Positions 44,005 to 53,790 of a stretch of 64,000 nt of DNA are shown here, piece by piece. The DNA is from Archaeoglobales archaeon (GTDB taxonomy: Archaea > Halobacteriota > Archaeoglobi > Archaeoglobales > Archaeoglobaceae), in assembly GCA_030055525.1 (NCBI GenBank), contig JASFYJ010000008.1:22905-86904 (forward strand). The letters run 5' to 3'. A program made the translations under genes and the position numbers. Below the pieces are notes generated by a model, which saw only the letters and a list, made by a program, of their open reading frames with translations, had not been told where the DNA came from and searched no databases. How positions within the stretch are numbered: the stretch's first letter is position 1; each line of letters opens with the position of its first letter.

Positions 44005-44932
44005 GACCTTCCTTTTCTATAAGATCTACAGAAACCATGAACTCTTCCTGAGTCTCTCTGCTTGTTCCAACGATTAAATAAAAATCGTCACCTATTTTCT
44101 CAAGCACACCCCTTGCAAAAATTCTTTCGCCCTTCAAAGCCTGTCCAACGTAGGTATGGGTGAAGCAGAGAATAGCTTTTATTTGAGTACTTTTTACAGG
44201 ATAATACGCTGGATAGTCATAAATGAGCGAATCATCTAGCAACTCAGCCTCTACTTCGCGAAAACCGTATTTTGTTCCAACTTCTTCTGGAACATCTCTA
44301 TTTAGCTCATCATAGTCCCTAACGTATAGCAGATCAAAGTACGTACTGCCTATGTAGGCTCTGTGGTACTTTCTCCTTTCATGAGCCTTGAAAATTTCAA
44401 AAGGTATCGGAACTTTTCTTTTTTCATATATATAATTCCAAGTTATTTCATCGGGCTCAGCTAGCCTTCCTTCTAGTATACCCTTTTTTATCAGCTCTCT
44501 TGCATAAAACCAATATTTTCCGTAAACAACAAAATCAACGTCTGAATCTTTTCCTTCCAAACCGATGAGTCTCGACCCAGTAACCCCCATTTTATCCTTC
44601 GGAATCGATGAGAATAGCTGTACCACCTTCTTCACCTCTGAATCCATGACTTCAAGTAATCTTTCCTCGGGTTTAAGGACCTCATCAACTATATCCAGTG
44701 GTATGCGGAATATCTTTCCATCGAAGTATCTTCTCCATTCCTCAACACAAAAAGCTTCTTCATGGCTGAGTTTCTTAAAACGCACACCATTCTTTATTCT
44801 ATCCCCTCCTACATGCTGAACATACCTTAAGAAACATTTTACAGCTTTCTCATTTCTATAGCCTACAACAGAAAAGTAATAATTTTTAACCCGAATAAAA
44901 TCTCTAAGCCTTATAAGTTTCATACTTGGCAT
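43961..44932 (-). CDS. Archaeal nucleotidyltransferase-like protein
   Basis: The 323-residue protein has a Pol-beta-type core in its middle: GVTGSRLIG (116-124) and the metal aspartates in DSDVDFVVYG (Asp131, Asp133). The N-terminal 110 residues and the C-terminal ~80 residues (with a DNA/RNA-binding look but no named motif) are family-specific. Similar proteins are conserved in Euryarchaeota without known function. The start (44932 or ATG at 44923) lies inside the zinc-protein gene, so they are coupled. Confidence 0.75.
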   Translation of the reverse strand: MPSMKLIRLRDFIRVKNYYFSVVGYRNEKAVKCFLRYVQHVGGDRIKNGVRFKKLSHEEAFCVEEWRRYFDGKIFRIPLDIVDEVLKPEERLLEVMDSEVKKVVQLFSSIPKDKMGVTGSRLIGLEGKDSDVDFVVYGKYWFYARELIKKGILEGRLAEPDEITWNYIYEKRKVPIPFEIFKAHERRKYHRAYIGSTYFDLLYVRDYDELNRDVPEEVGTKYGFREVEAELLDDSLIYDYPAYYPVKSTQIKAILCFTHTYVGQALKGERIFARGVLEKIGDDFYLIVGTSRETQEEFMVSVDLIEKEGLKEEFESWLKERLL

Positions 44933-45482
44933 AAACTCTTCTTATTTCTTTCGCTTTCGCCCTACTACCAGCTTTTCTTAGTATATCCCCCTTAATGAGC
45001 TTTATTCTGCTAATTCTGAACTTCTTTCCCTCAATTTCTATTGTCTCTCCTACCTCAAATTCAGTATCGCCATCGACTATTATCTTTACCGGTGTAGTTA
45101 CACTTCTCTTATGCAGACTCAACCTAACGATCACTTCTCCAACATCCCTAAGCCACACGGTTGACACATCCTTTGCCAATCCAGTTTCGCTTTTTCTGCC
45201 ATCTTTTAGTTCTATACCAGTAACTTCTCCAATTCTATGCTCTCCAGCAACTTCTACGATAAATTCCCTGCCTTTTTCTACTAATTCGTACTCTTTTACT
45301 TTCAAAACCCCCTTTTGCGATTCTGGTCCACTGCTGATTACGGCCCTTAAACTTAATTCTCTCTCTGGAGTATGCGTGGTATACATACCGCAAGCTGTGC
45401 ATCTATATAACATCTTCTCTTCCCTCACCAACTCATGTACAGTCTCCTCTCCACAACTGTCGCAGTACAAGTAGATCCTCAT
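44904..45482 (-). CDS. HVO_0476-family zinc finger protein
   Basis: The 192-residue protein opens with a zinc ribbon (CDSCGEETVHELVREEKMLYRCTAC in part; Cys8, Cys11 and a second CxxC near 29-32). Beta-rich OB-like repeats follow. It matches the archaeal HVO_0476 zinc-finger family, which is universally archaeal but unassigned. It overlaps the nucleotidyltransferase gene by up to 29 nt and is divergent from the AAA ATPase. Confidence 0.85.
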   Translation of the reverse strand: MRIYLYCDSCGEETVHELVREEKMLYRCTACGMYTTHTPERELSLRAVISSGPESQKGVLKVKEYELVEKGREFIVEVAGEHRIGEVTGIELKDGRKSETGLAKDVSTVWLRDVGEVIVRLSLHKRSVTTPVKIIVDGDTEFEVGETIEIEGKKFRISRIKLIKGDILRKAGSRAKAKEIRRVYAKYETYKA

Positions 45483-45558
45483 CTATCAACTTTAAAGCCT
45501 ACGATATAAAAAATCAACAGGAAAGGATTAATAACCAATGAGGTAGAGTGTTTATGAA

Positions 45559-46614
45559 ATGGCGAAAGAAGTGAGTGAACTGAAGTACATAATACTGAGA
45601 CCGCTTGGATATCCACTGAAAGCGAGCTACCACGAGTACCCCAAGGTAGACAACTTGAAGGTTTTTGATATCTATGCCAAAGAACAGTGGAAAGGAGAGT
45701 TCGTAAGAAAAGGAAAGATACTTTTTGATATGAGGATGTTTCCAGATTTTGCATTTGAAGTCCTAGATGCTGAGCCTTCTGCAGGTTACATTGCTGACTC
45801 AACAATAATTCTAGTCGAGAGCGAACCAAAAGTGATAGAAACAGAGATAGTCCGGGATGTCAAGCTTTCAGATGTTGTTGGACAAGAAGATGCAAAGAGA
45901 AAAGCTAGGGTTATTTTGGAGTATTTGAAAAACCCCGAGAAGTTTGGAAAATGGGCACCAAAAAATATTCTTTTCTACGGACCTCCAGGAACTGGAAAAA
46001 CTATGCTTGCTAAAGCGCTCTCAAATGAGGCAAAGAAGCCGTTTCTTTCCGTAAAATCTACCAAACTCATCGGAGAACATGTTGGAGATGGAGCCAGAAA
46101 GATCCACGAACTTTACGAAAGAGCCAGAAAACTCGCACCCTGTATCGTATTTCTGGATGAATTCGATGCTATAGCGTTAGATAGAAGTTATCAAGATCTT
46201 AGAGGAGATGTTTCTGAGATTGTAAATGCTCTGCTGACAGAGCTTGATGGCATTCAAAGCAACACAGGGATTTGTACTATTGCAGCAACAAACAGGTTGG
46301 AATTTTTAGATAATTCGATAAGAAGTAGATTCGAGGAGGAGATAGAATTTACTTTGCCAAATCAGGAGGAGAGGTTTGAAATACTGCGTAAAAATCTTGA
46401 AAACTTTCCGTTGAAGGTCGATGCAAGGCTAGAGATAGTTGCAAAAGCTACTGAAGGGTTCAGCGGAAGAGATATCGTGGAGAAGGTTATAAAAGCCGCG
46501 CTTCACAAAGCGATTGCAGAAGAAAGGGAATTTATATCGACCTCTGACCTCCTTGGCATTGTTGAAAAACTCAAGATGCCTTCTAAGCAACCACCAAAAC
46601 AGATGTTTATATAA
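45559..46614 (+). CDS. AAA ATPase of the COG1223/AMA type
   Basis: The 351-residue protein has an N-terminal beta domain (1-100) and one AAA module: Walker A GPPGTGKT at 141-148, Walker B VFLDEFDA, sensor and arginine motifs in AATNRLEFLDNSIRSRF. This pattern fits COG1223, which includes the AMA ATPases of Archaeoglobus and methanogens, hexameric chaperone-like proteins. The protein ends Gln-Met-Phe-Ile, like PAN's Met-Phe-Val tail, which suggests proteasome docking. It is a single transcription unit. Confidence 0.9.
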   Translation: MAKEVSELKYIILRPLGYPLKASYHEYPKVDNLKVFDIYAKEQWKGEFVRKGKILFDMRMFPDFAFEVLDAEPSAGYIADSTIILVESEPKVIETEIVRDVKLSDVVGQEDAKRKARVILEYLKNPEKFGKWAPKNILFYGPPGTGKTMLAKALSNEAKKPFLSVKSTKLIGEHVGDGARKIHELYERARKLAPCIVFLDEFDAIALDRSYQDLRGDVSEIVNALLTELDGIQSNTGICTIAATNRLEFLDNSIRSRFEEEIEFTLPNQEERFEILRKNLENFPLKVDARLEIVAKATEGFSGRDIVEKVIKAALHKAIAEEREFISTSDLLGIVEKLKMPSKQPPKQMFI

Positions 46615-46671
46615 AAGCAAAATAATTTTACCATAACAATCGCTTTTAAACCTCTGATTCTTAGATCAACC

Positions 46672-46686
46672 AAAAAATTTAAGAAT
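46672..46686 (+). promoter_or_regulatory. TATA-like box of the NADH oxidase gene
   Basis: AAAAAATTTAAGAAT lies with its TTTAA core about 28 nt before the ATG at 46708. No Shine-Dalgarno is evident. Confidence 0.4.
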
Positions 46687-46707
46687 CAATCATCAAAAGC
46701 TAATGGA

Positions 46708-48027
46708 ATGAAAGTGGCGATCATCGGCGGTGGGGCCGCTGGGATGACTGCAGCCTCACGAATAAAGGCTCTTCAGCCAAGTTGGGAAGTTGTTGTTTTT
46801 GAAAAATCCAAGTACGTTAGTCATGCGCCATGTGGCGTTCCGTTCTACATCTCAGGAATGGTCGAACATTTTGAGGAACTTTGTACTTATCCAACTGAAT
46901 ACTTTGTACAAGAAAGAGGTCTGGACGTTCGAACTCAAACAAAGGTTGTTGAAGTCGGTGACCACTACCTTATTGCAGAAAAAGATGGAAAAGAATACAC
47001 CTACGAATGGGACAAGCTTTTGTTCGCTACAGGAGCTAAAGCAGAGAGATTAAGTACAAAAAACGATGAAATGGATGGGATTCTATACGTAGACAACTTT
47101 GAAAAGGCCAGAGAAGTAAAAAGTGCAGCGATGAAAGCTAACAGAGTTGTAATCGTCGGTTCAGGGTATATAGGCGTTGAGATGGCTTTGGCACTTGTAA
47201 AGCTCGGAAAGAGAGTAACAGTAATTGAAGCTAGCGAAAGGCCCTTGCCAGAATACGATGCAGAAATGGCTGCCATTTTAAAATCAGAGATGGAAAAATA
47301 TCTTGAGCTGAAATTGAGCGAAAAAGTCATAGATTTTGAAGGAAAAGATAAGGTTGAAAAAGTCATAACAAACAAAAGTGAATACAGCTGCGATCTTGTA
47401 GTAGTTGCCGCTGGAATGTCTCCAAATACAAAGTTAGCTGAAAAAATTGTAAAAATTGGAAAAAAGGGAGCTATAAAAACAAACAGCAGGATGCAAACTT
47501 CAAATGAAGATGTGTACGCTGCAGGGGATTGTGCGGAATCTATAAATTTGGTAACAAAAAAACCTGATTGGATAGCTGCAGCAGCACCTGCGAACAAGAT
47601 GGGATACGTAGCAGGAGTCAACATCGCAGGAAAAGAACTCCACTATCCAGGATCTTTAAAAAGCCAGTTTTCAAGCTTTATGGACCTTGAAATAGGTAAA
47701 ACTGGTTTAAGTGAACACGAGGCTGTAAAAGAAGGATACGATGTTGTATCAACCTTTATAACCTCCAGAACTTCAGCAAAGTACTTACCGAACGGTTTAA
47801 TACACCTTAAAGTAGTTGCAGAAAGAAACGGTAGACTTTTAGGTGTTCAAGCCATGGGAAAAGGTGTTGCTATGAGGATATACGGTGCAATAGTTCTTCT
47901 ATACAACAACTGCAGTATTAAAGATCTGTTTTTTGCCGACTTCCCTTACTATCCCCCTTTAACACGTGTCTGGGATCCGCTTGTAATAGCTGCCAGAAAT
48001 CTCTTCAGAAAAGTCGGACTTCCTTAA
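46708..48027 (+). CDS. FAD/NAD-dependent oxidoreductase (NADH oxidase / CoA-disulfide reductase-like)
   Basis: The 439-residue flavoprotein has the FAD motif IIGGGAAGMTAASR at the start, the redox cysteine in SHAPCGVPFYISG (Cys42), the NAD motif VIVGSGYIGVEMA near residue 148 and the second FAD motif VYAAGDCAE. The single cysteine is as in NADH oxidases and CoA-disulfide reductases. It probably reduces oxygen, CoA disulfide or sulfur species with NAD(P)H. The radical SAM gene follows after 4 nt. Confidence 0.9.
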   Translation: MKVAIIGGGAAGMTAASRIKALQPSWEVVVFEKSKYVSHAPCGVPFYISGMVEHFEELCTYPTEYFVQERGLDVRTQTKVVEVGDHYLIAEKDGKEYTYEWDKLLFATGAKAERLSTKNDEMDGILYVDNFEKAREVKSAAMKANRVVIVGSGYIGVEMALALVKLGKRVTVIEASERPLPEYDAEMAAILKSEMEKYLELKLSEKVIDFEGKDKVEKVITNKSEYSCDLVVVAAGMSPNTKLAEKIVKIGKKGAIKTNSRMQTSNEDVYAAGDCAESINLVTKKPDWIAAAAPANKMGYVAGVNIAGKELHYPGSLKSQFSSFMDLEIGKTGLSEHEAVKEGYDVVSTFITSRTSAKYLPNGLIHLKVVAERNGRLLGVQAMGKGVAMRIYGAIVLLYNNCSIKDLFFADFPYYPPLTRVWDPLVIAARNLFRKVGLP

Positions 48028-48031
48028 CTTA

Positions 48032-49075
48032 ATGCTTATCTATCTCCATGTTGCAAGTACTATTGTGGTCAGAGGGTTGGAAAGGTACGAAGCTATAAAT
48101 TCAAACGATGTTGCCGCAAAGTTCCAGATAGCAAAACGCTTGCCAGCAGAGAGTTATGAAAATTTTGAAGAAATGCTGAAGATACATTCCAAACTTAAGA
48201 TAGAGTTTAGAAAGATTTTAAAAGAGGCTGATGCTTCTATTTTAAAAGAGCCACCAGCTGAATACTCTTTTCTTCACCTCAAAAGAGATATACTGCTCCA
48301 TATGCTAAAAAACTGCAGATTCTGTGAGAGAAGATGTGGCGTAAATAGATATGAAAAGTTTGGATTTTGCAGATGTAGTTCGTTAAGCTACTACAGCAGC
48401 GAATTTCTGCATTTTGGTGAAGAACCAGAACTCATACCTTCACACACCATATTCTTCAACAGATGCACCTTTGCATGTGTATTCTGTCAAAACTACGATA
48501 TCGTCTACAGCGACGACTATATTTTCGATGCCAGAGAGATGGCAAGAATTGTTGATATTCGAAGGAAGCATGGCAGCAGGAATGTTAACCTCGTAGGTGG
48601 AAATCCTGATCAGCATTCGCACAAGATAATCGAGATGCTCATCTACGTCGAATCAAACGTACCTATAGTCTGGAATTCGAACATGTACCACAGTGATGAA
48701 CTTGCAGAGATAATTGAAGATGTCGTAGACGTCTGGCTTGGAGATTTCAAGTATGGAAATGATAAATGTGCATTGAAGTACTCAAAAGCACCCAACTACT
48801 GGGAAGTCGTTACAAGAAATTTTTTAAGGGCGAAAGATAACGGAGAACTGCTTATAAGACACCTAGTAATGCCCAACCATGTAAACTGCTGCACTGAAAA
48901 AGTTGTGGAGTGGGTTTCAAAAAACTTGGGTAGCGATGTTAGATTTAACCTCATGTTCCAATACTACCCCACGTACAAAGCTTTTCAGTATCCTGAAATA
49001 GCTCGAAGGTTGAACGATGAGGAGATGAAAAATTCTTTGTTTGTTGCAGCCAAGCATCTTAAAAATCTCGTATGA
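48032..49075 (+). CDS. PflX-like radical SAM protein (COG1313)
   Basis: The 347-residue protein has the radical cluster CTFACVFC (about residues 147-154: Cys147, Cys151, Cys154). An upstream Cys-rich stretch (CRFCERRCGVNRYEKFGFC, about 97-115) resembles the extra ligand set of COG1313 (PflX). Such proteins resemble pyruvate-formate-lyase activating enzymes but activate unknown targets. It is cotranscribed with the NADH oxidase-like gene. Its end overlaps the convergent DUF1284 gene by 17 nt. Confidence 0.88.
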   Translation: MLIYLHVASTIVVRGLERYEAINSNDVAAKFQIAKRLPAESYENFEEMLKIHSKLKIEFRKILKEADASILKEPPAEYSFLHLKRDILLHMLKNCRFCERRCGVNRYEKFGFCRCSSLSYYSSEFLHFGEEPELIPSHTIFFNRCTFACVFCQNYDIVYSDDYIFDAREMARIVDIRRKHGSRNVNLVGGNPDQHSHKIIEMLIYVESNVPIVWNSNMYHSDELAEIIEDVVDVWLGDFKYGNDKCALKYSKAPNYWEVVTRNFLRAKDNGELLIRHLVMPNHVNCCTEKVVEWVSKNLGSDVRFNLMFQYYPTYKAFQYPEIARRLNDEEMKNSLFVAAKHLKNLV

Positions 49076-49439
49076 GTGGCATCTTGCATACCCTTCTCCA
49101 TTCACATTTTTTGCAGTAAAATTTCCATAACTCTAAGATCCTGTCGACTTCGATTTTAATCTCACTCCAGAATTTTTTATCTCCAACTTTTAGAGAAAGT
49201 ATCTTCAAAGCGAAATCGTCCATCTCTTTAATCTCCTTTTCAGCTTTTTCTGAGTAAGCGCAGTATCCTTTGTTGTAAGGGCAAGCTTTGCAAACATCAT
49301 CGATGCCTTCGACGACTTCAACAGCATCAATCTCAGCCTTAGACAAGACATCCTTCAAATTTTCAATAAACCTCATGTCGTAGCCCTCTCCAACAAAAAA
49401 ATGCAGACAAATGAGATGGTGCCCCCTGAGCTTTACCAT
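49059..49439 (-). CDS. DUF1284 cysteine-rich protein
   Basis: The 126-residue protein begins MVKLRGHHLICLHFFVGEGYD, the hallmark of DUF1284. It has two cysteine groups (DVCKACPYNKGYC and YCKKCEWRRVC), which could hold an iron-sulfur cluster. Function is unknown. The frame is open to 49496, but that part overlaps the upstream gene; the ATG at 49439 gives the family start. It follows the DUF166 gene. Confidence 0.85.
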   Translation of the reverse strand: MVKLRGHHLICLHFFVGEGYDMRFIENLKDVLSKAEIDAVEVVEGIDDVCKACPYNKGYCAYSEKAEKEIKEMDDFALKILSLKVGDKKFWSEIKIEVDRILELWKFYCKKCEWRRVCKMPLIRDF

Positions 49440-49473
49440 GCAAGGATCTCTTTCCTTCGCTTTTAAATTTTTG

Positions 49474-50292
49474 TTATGCCTCACCTCCAAAAACAACTTT
49501 TGTTAAATTACTAGGTATCTCTTCATCTCCAGTATACTTCAAAGCTTTGTCCACTGAATGTCTTGCTATGTACCCTGCAACGTGTAGGAGAGTGTCACCA
49601 TACTCAACATCCTTTTCCATGCTAGCAGTACAAGGAAAGCTGTGGTGCGCTTCAGATATTGCACTCCACAATTCCCTCATATTTTCAAATTTTTTGTTTC
49701 TAAGTTTTACAGCTATGTACCACGCAGCTCCACAGGGCTGACTTTTCAATACTCTTACCGAGCGTATCCTGCCATCCTCCATATCTATCTCAAATTCTGG
49801 ATAACCTACTTTGAATTCCTCGTAGAATTTTTTCAAAATTTTAGTTGATGGTTTGAAGCTGCAAAAAGGTTTTGGTGCCTCAAATTCTATTTTTAAGTCT
49901 AAAAATTTTTCTGAAATCTGTTTTCTAAGCCCTGCTTTACACCACGATGGCTCTTCAGTAGGTACTATCACTGCAGAAACTTTTCCTTCAAGATAACTAG
50001 GCATAGATGCCAATATATCTGGATGAATGTTTATCAAAATAGCTACATCCGCTTCTGCAACTTTCTTTGGTAGAAAATCCTTTGGATTTTCGATGAAATC
50101 TGGCATAGTTTTTGGATCTGGGAGAGAGTAAACTGCAACGATGTTTTTCGTAAAAGAGTAGATTTTGGCTTTGCATTGGGTACATGCATCTATTCCGCAT
50201 GCACCGTAAGATGGACAGGAGTTTGGATAATTCATCAGATTTGCGACGAATCTTTCAGCAAAGAAACCATTTTGGAAGATCAAAAGCTCCAT
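49474..50292 (-). CDS. DUF166-family protein
   Basis: The 272-residue protein resembles DUF166 (COG1810), a family sometimes mislabelled thymidylate synthase in methanogens. It carries a cysteine quartet near the start (CPSYGACGIDACTQC; Cys25, Cys31, Cys36, Cys39), a Rossmann-like middle (AEADVAILINIHPDI) and a late CGAAWYIA and FPCTASM pair. The cysteines suggest an Fe-S cluster. It lies 19 nt after polC and before DUF1284. Confidence 0.78.
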   Translation of the reverse strand: MELLIFQNGFFAERFVANLMNYPNSCPSYGACGIDACTQCKAKIYSFTKNIVAVYSLPDPKTMPDFIENPKDFLPKKVAEADVAILINIHPDILASMPSYLEGKVSAVIVPTEEPSWCKAGLRKQISEKFLDLKIEFEAPKPFCSFKPSTKILKKFYEEFKVGYPEFEIDMEDGRIRSVRVLKSQPCGAAWYIAVKLRNKKFENMRELWSAISEAHHSFPCTASMEKDVEYGDTLLHVAGYIARHSVDKALKYTGDEEIPSNLTKVVFGGEA

Positions 50293-50311
50293 GATCTCAC
50301 TCTTAGAAAAT

Positions 50312-53300
50312 TTAGAAGAAATCTGCTATACTAACCTGTCTTTTTGTATCGCTTTCAAACAGAGACTTTATCTCAAGTTCGATCAGATTGATCCTCTGCC
50401 TTGTATACTCAGAAACCTTGAACTCCTCACAAAGCATCTTGGATAAAGCTAGGTACTTTGTAATGGAGCTGCTGTGAACTGTCAAAGTTAGTTTACCACC
50501 ACATTTAGTACATTTTCCAGATAGAGGTATTCTTCTGAACTTTTCATTACAGTTGAGACAGCGAAACTCTTGCCTTGAAAAGGCTCTCAAGTTTCCAATT
50601 ATATCTGGCAGAAAATGAACATTTATAACTCTTTCAGCCACGTCGCACTCATCAACAGCTACGATCTTTTTTGCAAGCTCCATTTGAGCCCTTAGCTTGT
50701 CCTGCATGGTCTCAAGGTACTTGTAAGCACTCTCCTTGTTTCCAGAAGCTATGTCCAAGGTGTCATGAGTGAACTTCAACCCACAGAATCTTAGATCGCT
50801 TTTTAACCTGTCTTTTACCTTCTCCACCAAATTTTCAACTTCTTTTGGACTTGCATACCTCATGGTAGCTTCATAGAATTGCAAAGGATACATCGAAACT
50901 ATATCCATGTTCTGCACTTCTTTATCAACTTCCTTTGGATCTACAATAGCCGTAAGAACCAAAGGAGCGTCCATTTGCCCGCCTCTCTTATCTGGTAAGA
51001 ACTTCCTTGAAAAATTCAGAAGACCATCTAATAGAAGCATCACACAATCTTCATCACCATCGCAGTTTCTTCTTTTAGCTGCATGGAAGTAGGGATGAGC
51101 GTAACCTGCTAAAACGTCTGCAAAACCGATTATTCTTCCAAGCACGCCAGCCGATGTGTGAGGGGCTAACCCTATAACTAAATGTCCAATTAAGTCTTCA
51201 GGTTTTTCTAAGTTGTAGTAGGGCTCAAGTCCATAGAATTTTTCAAGAAGTTCATCTATGAACTTCGCTACTCGAAGCAAATAATCTCCTGCAGATTTTG
51301 GTAAGATTAAATCTTGTGGTTTAAGCTCAACTATCTGCTCTGCACTCTTCAAATCGTTCCCTAAATAATCTCTCGTATAACCTAGCTCTCGTAGTTTCTC
51401 TACACTAACTCCAATCTCTCTTGGTCTGAAATGCGTTAAAGGCAGGTCTGTCATGTCAAATCTAGATGTTCCGTCTTTAAAAACATAAACCTGGTGTTTA
51501 GCTCTCAGAATTCCTTTTTCAATTCTTTCAGGAATCTTATACTTGGAAGACATTCCTATAACACCTTTGACGGTTTCAGGCGGATTCTGAACTCTGAGAT
51601 TTGCGAGAGCTTTATCAAATAGTTCCTTTATGTTTATCTTGCGCTTTAAATACGCTTTTGTTTCCTCACCGCATCTACATTTCTCACTATTAACTTTTAT
51701 TTTACAATTTGGACAATAATAAAATTGTTCGGTTAACTCACCGCAATCACACTTAAGCCAGAAAAATTCTTTTCCACAACCTTTACACTTCCTTAGATTC
51801 AGCTCAACTTCGATCTCTCCCTTTGGCGAATTGTAATCCTTCGTGAAATCTACTGCATTAACAACATCCCTCGTTTTTCCACCAGCCAAGCTTACTGGGA
51901 ATAAAAGATGTGGAGGGGGACTCATCATTCTTTCTTTAGCTTTTTCTGGTCTTCCCATCCTTGCTCCAATCCTTGACAAAGCTTTAGCTCTGACATCTAA
52001 ACCTGAGAGATTTCTAACAGCCTCTAAAGTACTACTACCTCTTACTTCCTTTATCTTTCTTAACTTTTCATCTAGTCCCAAACATCTAATTAGAACTTTA
52101 TATTTTTCTACTACTATATTTCCTTCCCTAACTTTATGTTCAACAAGGAGTTTCTCAAGTATGTCCTTCGCTCTTGCATCCAGGGGTAAAACGAGAGCGC
52201 TAAGCTCATATCTACCCTCAATTTTCCCCTTTTCTGAGATCCAGTTCCTCAGATACTCCAAATCCTCCAGAGTTATGTCATGCCACAGATAAGTATAATC
52301 GGGATGCAAAGGTGCGTTGAATTCATCACAGAGTCTTAAAGCTTCATCCTCACTTATCTTTCTGTAATCTTTCTTTGGAACTAAATCTGCAACTTCCTGA
52401 ATCCACCATTCGTAACAGTAGGATGCAGGCATTAAAGGATGGTTATTTTCAAGAAAATCTCCAAAATTTATTAAAATTTCACCCAAATCCAATATAAGTT
52501 CGACTTCATTCTTTAAAGCTCTAGCTTCATTTACCGAATTTATCCTAACTACATCACCGTTTTTTAATCTTACCGTTGGACCGTCTATCGTCGAAACTGG
52601 CACAACTCCTGCAGCTTTTCCTGGCCTTTCTATCTTCATTTGCGTTCCAACAGCAAGAAAATCTAAGATGATCATCGTTGCTGGATTTACGCCTACAGTA
52701 GCAAATCCAGAATTTCTTGCTCTACCATATCTCAGTCTGAATCCGCCCTTCCTTGACGGATGACTGAAAACTGGTCTTCCAGCAACTATATCTGAGAGAT
52801 ACTTATCTCTTGGCTTTATTATTTCGTTATCTCCATTGCTTTCAGTCTTGATCAACTTATCGAGCCACTCCCATCCTTCTATTTTTACATCCTCCACTAT
52901 TTTTTTCAATTTAGGAGCCTTCAAAGCAATCCCTTCTGCTATTACTAAAGCCATTCCTCCACGAACCCTGTTCGTTTCAACTCTTGGTAAGTTTCTGTAT
53001 CCTGAAACTTCCGCTTCCTCTGTTGGTTCGCCATCTATACAAATTGGGCAGTTAGAAACGATGAGTTTTATTTCATCCTCAGTTGGTAAATACTGAAGAT
53101 TTGCAACTTTCTTGTAAAGCTGTATTTCCTCGCAATATCTCAAAATTTCCTCCTCGGTAGGAACATATTTAGATATTCCAAGCTTTCTTCTAACATAATC
53201 GGCAACAAGAACAGATATAACCTGCGCTGTACCACCAGCACTTCTTATAGGACCAGCATAATAAACTTTTATAAACTCTTGCGTGTCCTTCCATATCTTC

Positions 53301-53725
53301 ACCTTCGCTATACCTTCTATTGGCGCTGCAACGACTCCTTCAGTCATTATTGCAACTGCTGTTCTCACGGCTTTATCGATTGCCTCTTCTCTATCTAACT
53401 TCGCAAACTTTCCTTCAATTATCTCATCTGCAACTATAAAACACATCTTTTCTCTCGAAATTCCCTGCTTTTCTAGCTCAAGTATCCTTTCTGAAACTGG
53501 AAGCCCCATCAATTTTTCTACTCTTTCAGCCATATTTCTTGCAATTGGAACTTCTACAAAAGGTTCGGGATCTAAAGCGAGAGATCTAGCTTTTTTTGCT
53601 ATCTCGTAAGCTTCATACAGTTTGTTGAGTAAGCTCTGATGGTAAGATCTGATTTCTTCAACCATGTAATGATCTTTTTTCTCCTCATCAAAAAGTGGGA
53701 AAAACCTATCCAGAGTTAGATGCAT
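50312..53725 (-). CDS. polC: DNA polymerase D large subunit (DP2)
   Basis: The 1137-residue catalytic subunit of PolD is a two-barrel polymerase unique to archaea. The catalytic acidic motif is NCDGDEDCVMLLLDGLL (about residues 890-905). Two zinc ribbons (CKGCGKEFFWLKCDCGE and CLNCNEKFRRIPLSGKC) and the early GGTAQVISVLVADYVRRKLG block are present. It ends in QVSIADFF, a PCNA-interacting (PIP) box at 1130-1137. No intein interrupts it. The small subunit is not in this window. Confidence 0.97.
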   Translation of the reverse strand: MHLTLDRFFPLFDEEKKDHYMVEEIRSYHQSLLNKLYEAYEIAKKARSLALDPEPFVEVPIARNMAERVEKLMGLPVSERILELEKQGISREKMCFIVADEIIEGKFAKLDREEAIDKAVRTAVAIMTEGVVAAPIEGIAKVKIWKDTQEFIKVYYAGPIRSAGGTAQVISVLVADYVRRKLGISKYVPTEEEILRYCEEIQLYKKVANLQYLPTEDEIKLIVSNCPICIDGEPTEEAEVSGYRNLPRVETNRVRGGMALVIAEGIALKAPKLKKIVEDVKIEGWEWLDKLIKTESNGDNEIIKPRDKYLSDIVAGRPVFSHPSRKGGFRLRYGRARNSGFATVGVNPATMIILDFLAVGTQMKIERPGKAAGVVPVSTIDGPTVRLKNGDVVRINSVNEARALKNEVELILDLGEILINFGDFLENNHPLMPASYCYEWWIQEVADLVPKKDYRKISEDEALRLCDEFNAPLHPDYTYLWHDITLEDLEYLRNWISEKGKIEGRYELSALVLPLDARAKDILEKLLVEHKVREGNIVVEKYKVLIRCLGLDEKLRKIKEVRGSSTLEAVRNLSGLDVRAKALSRIGARMGRPEKAKERMMSPPPHLLFPVSLAGGKTRDVVNAVDFTKDYNSPKGEIEVELNLRKCKGCGKEFFWLKCDCGELTEQFYYCPNCKIKVNSEKCRCGEETKAYLKRKINIKELFDKALANLRVQNPPETVKGVIGMSSKYKIPERIEKGILRAKHQVYVFKDGTSRFDMTDLPLTHFRPREIGVSVEKLRELGYTRDYLGNDLKSAEQIVELKPQDLILPKSAGDYLLRVAKFIDELLEKFYGLEPYYNLEKPEDLIGHLVIGLAPHTSAGVLGRIIGFADVLAGYAHPYFHAAKRRNCDGDEDCVMLLLDGLLNFSRKFLPDKRGGQMDAPLVLTAIVDPKEVDKEVQNMDIVSMYPLQFYEATMRYASPKEVENLVEKVKDRLKSDLRFCGLKFTHDTLDIASGNKESAYKYLETMQDKLRAQMELAKKIVAVDECDVAERVINVHFLPDIIGNLRAFSRQEFRCLNCNEKFRRIPLSGKCTKCGGKLTLTVHSSSITKYLALSKMLCEEFKVSEYTRQRINLIELEIKSLFESDTKRQVSIADFF

Positions 53726-53790
53726 GTATGTTTTTCAACGATGGGGAAAAAACCTTTTCTGATCTTCTAAGATTTATCATTAAATAGTTT

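Noticed and set aside
47001..47624. A 207-codon frame antisense to the NADH oxidase-like gene
   Set aside because: The sense strand carries FAD and NAD motifs throughout; the antisense frame has no family look.
50312..53725. An intein in polC, as known from some Thermococcales
   Set aside because: The protein has the normal length of 1137 residues and no Hint or homing endonuclease motifs.
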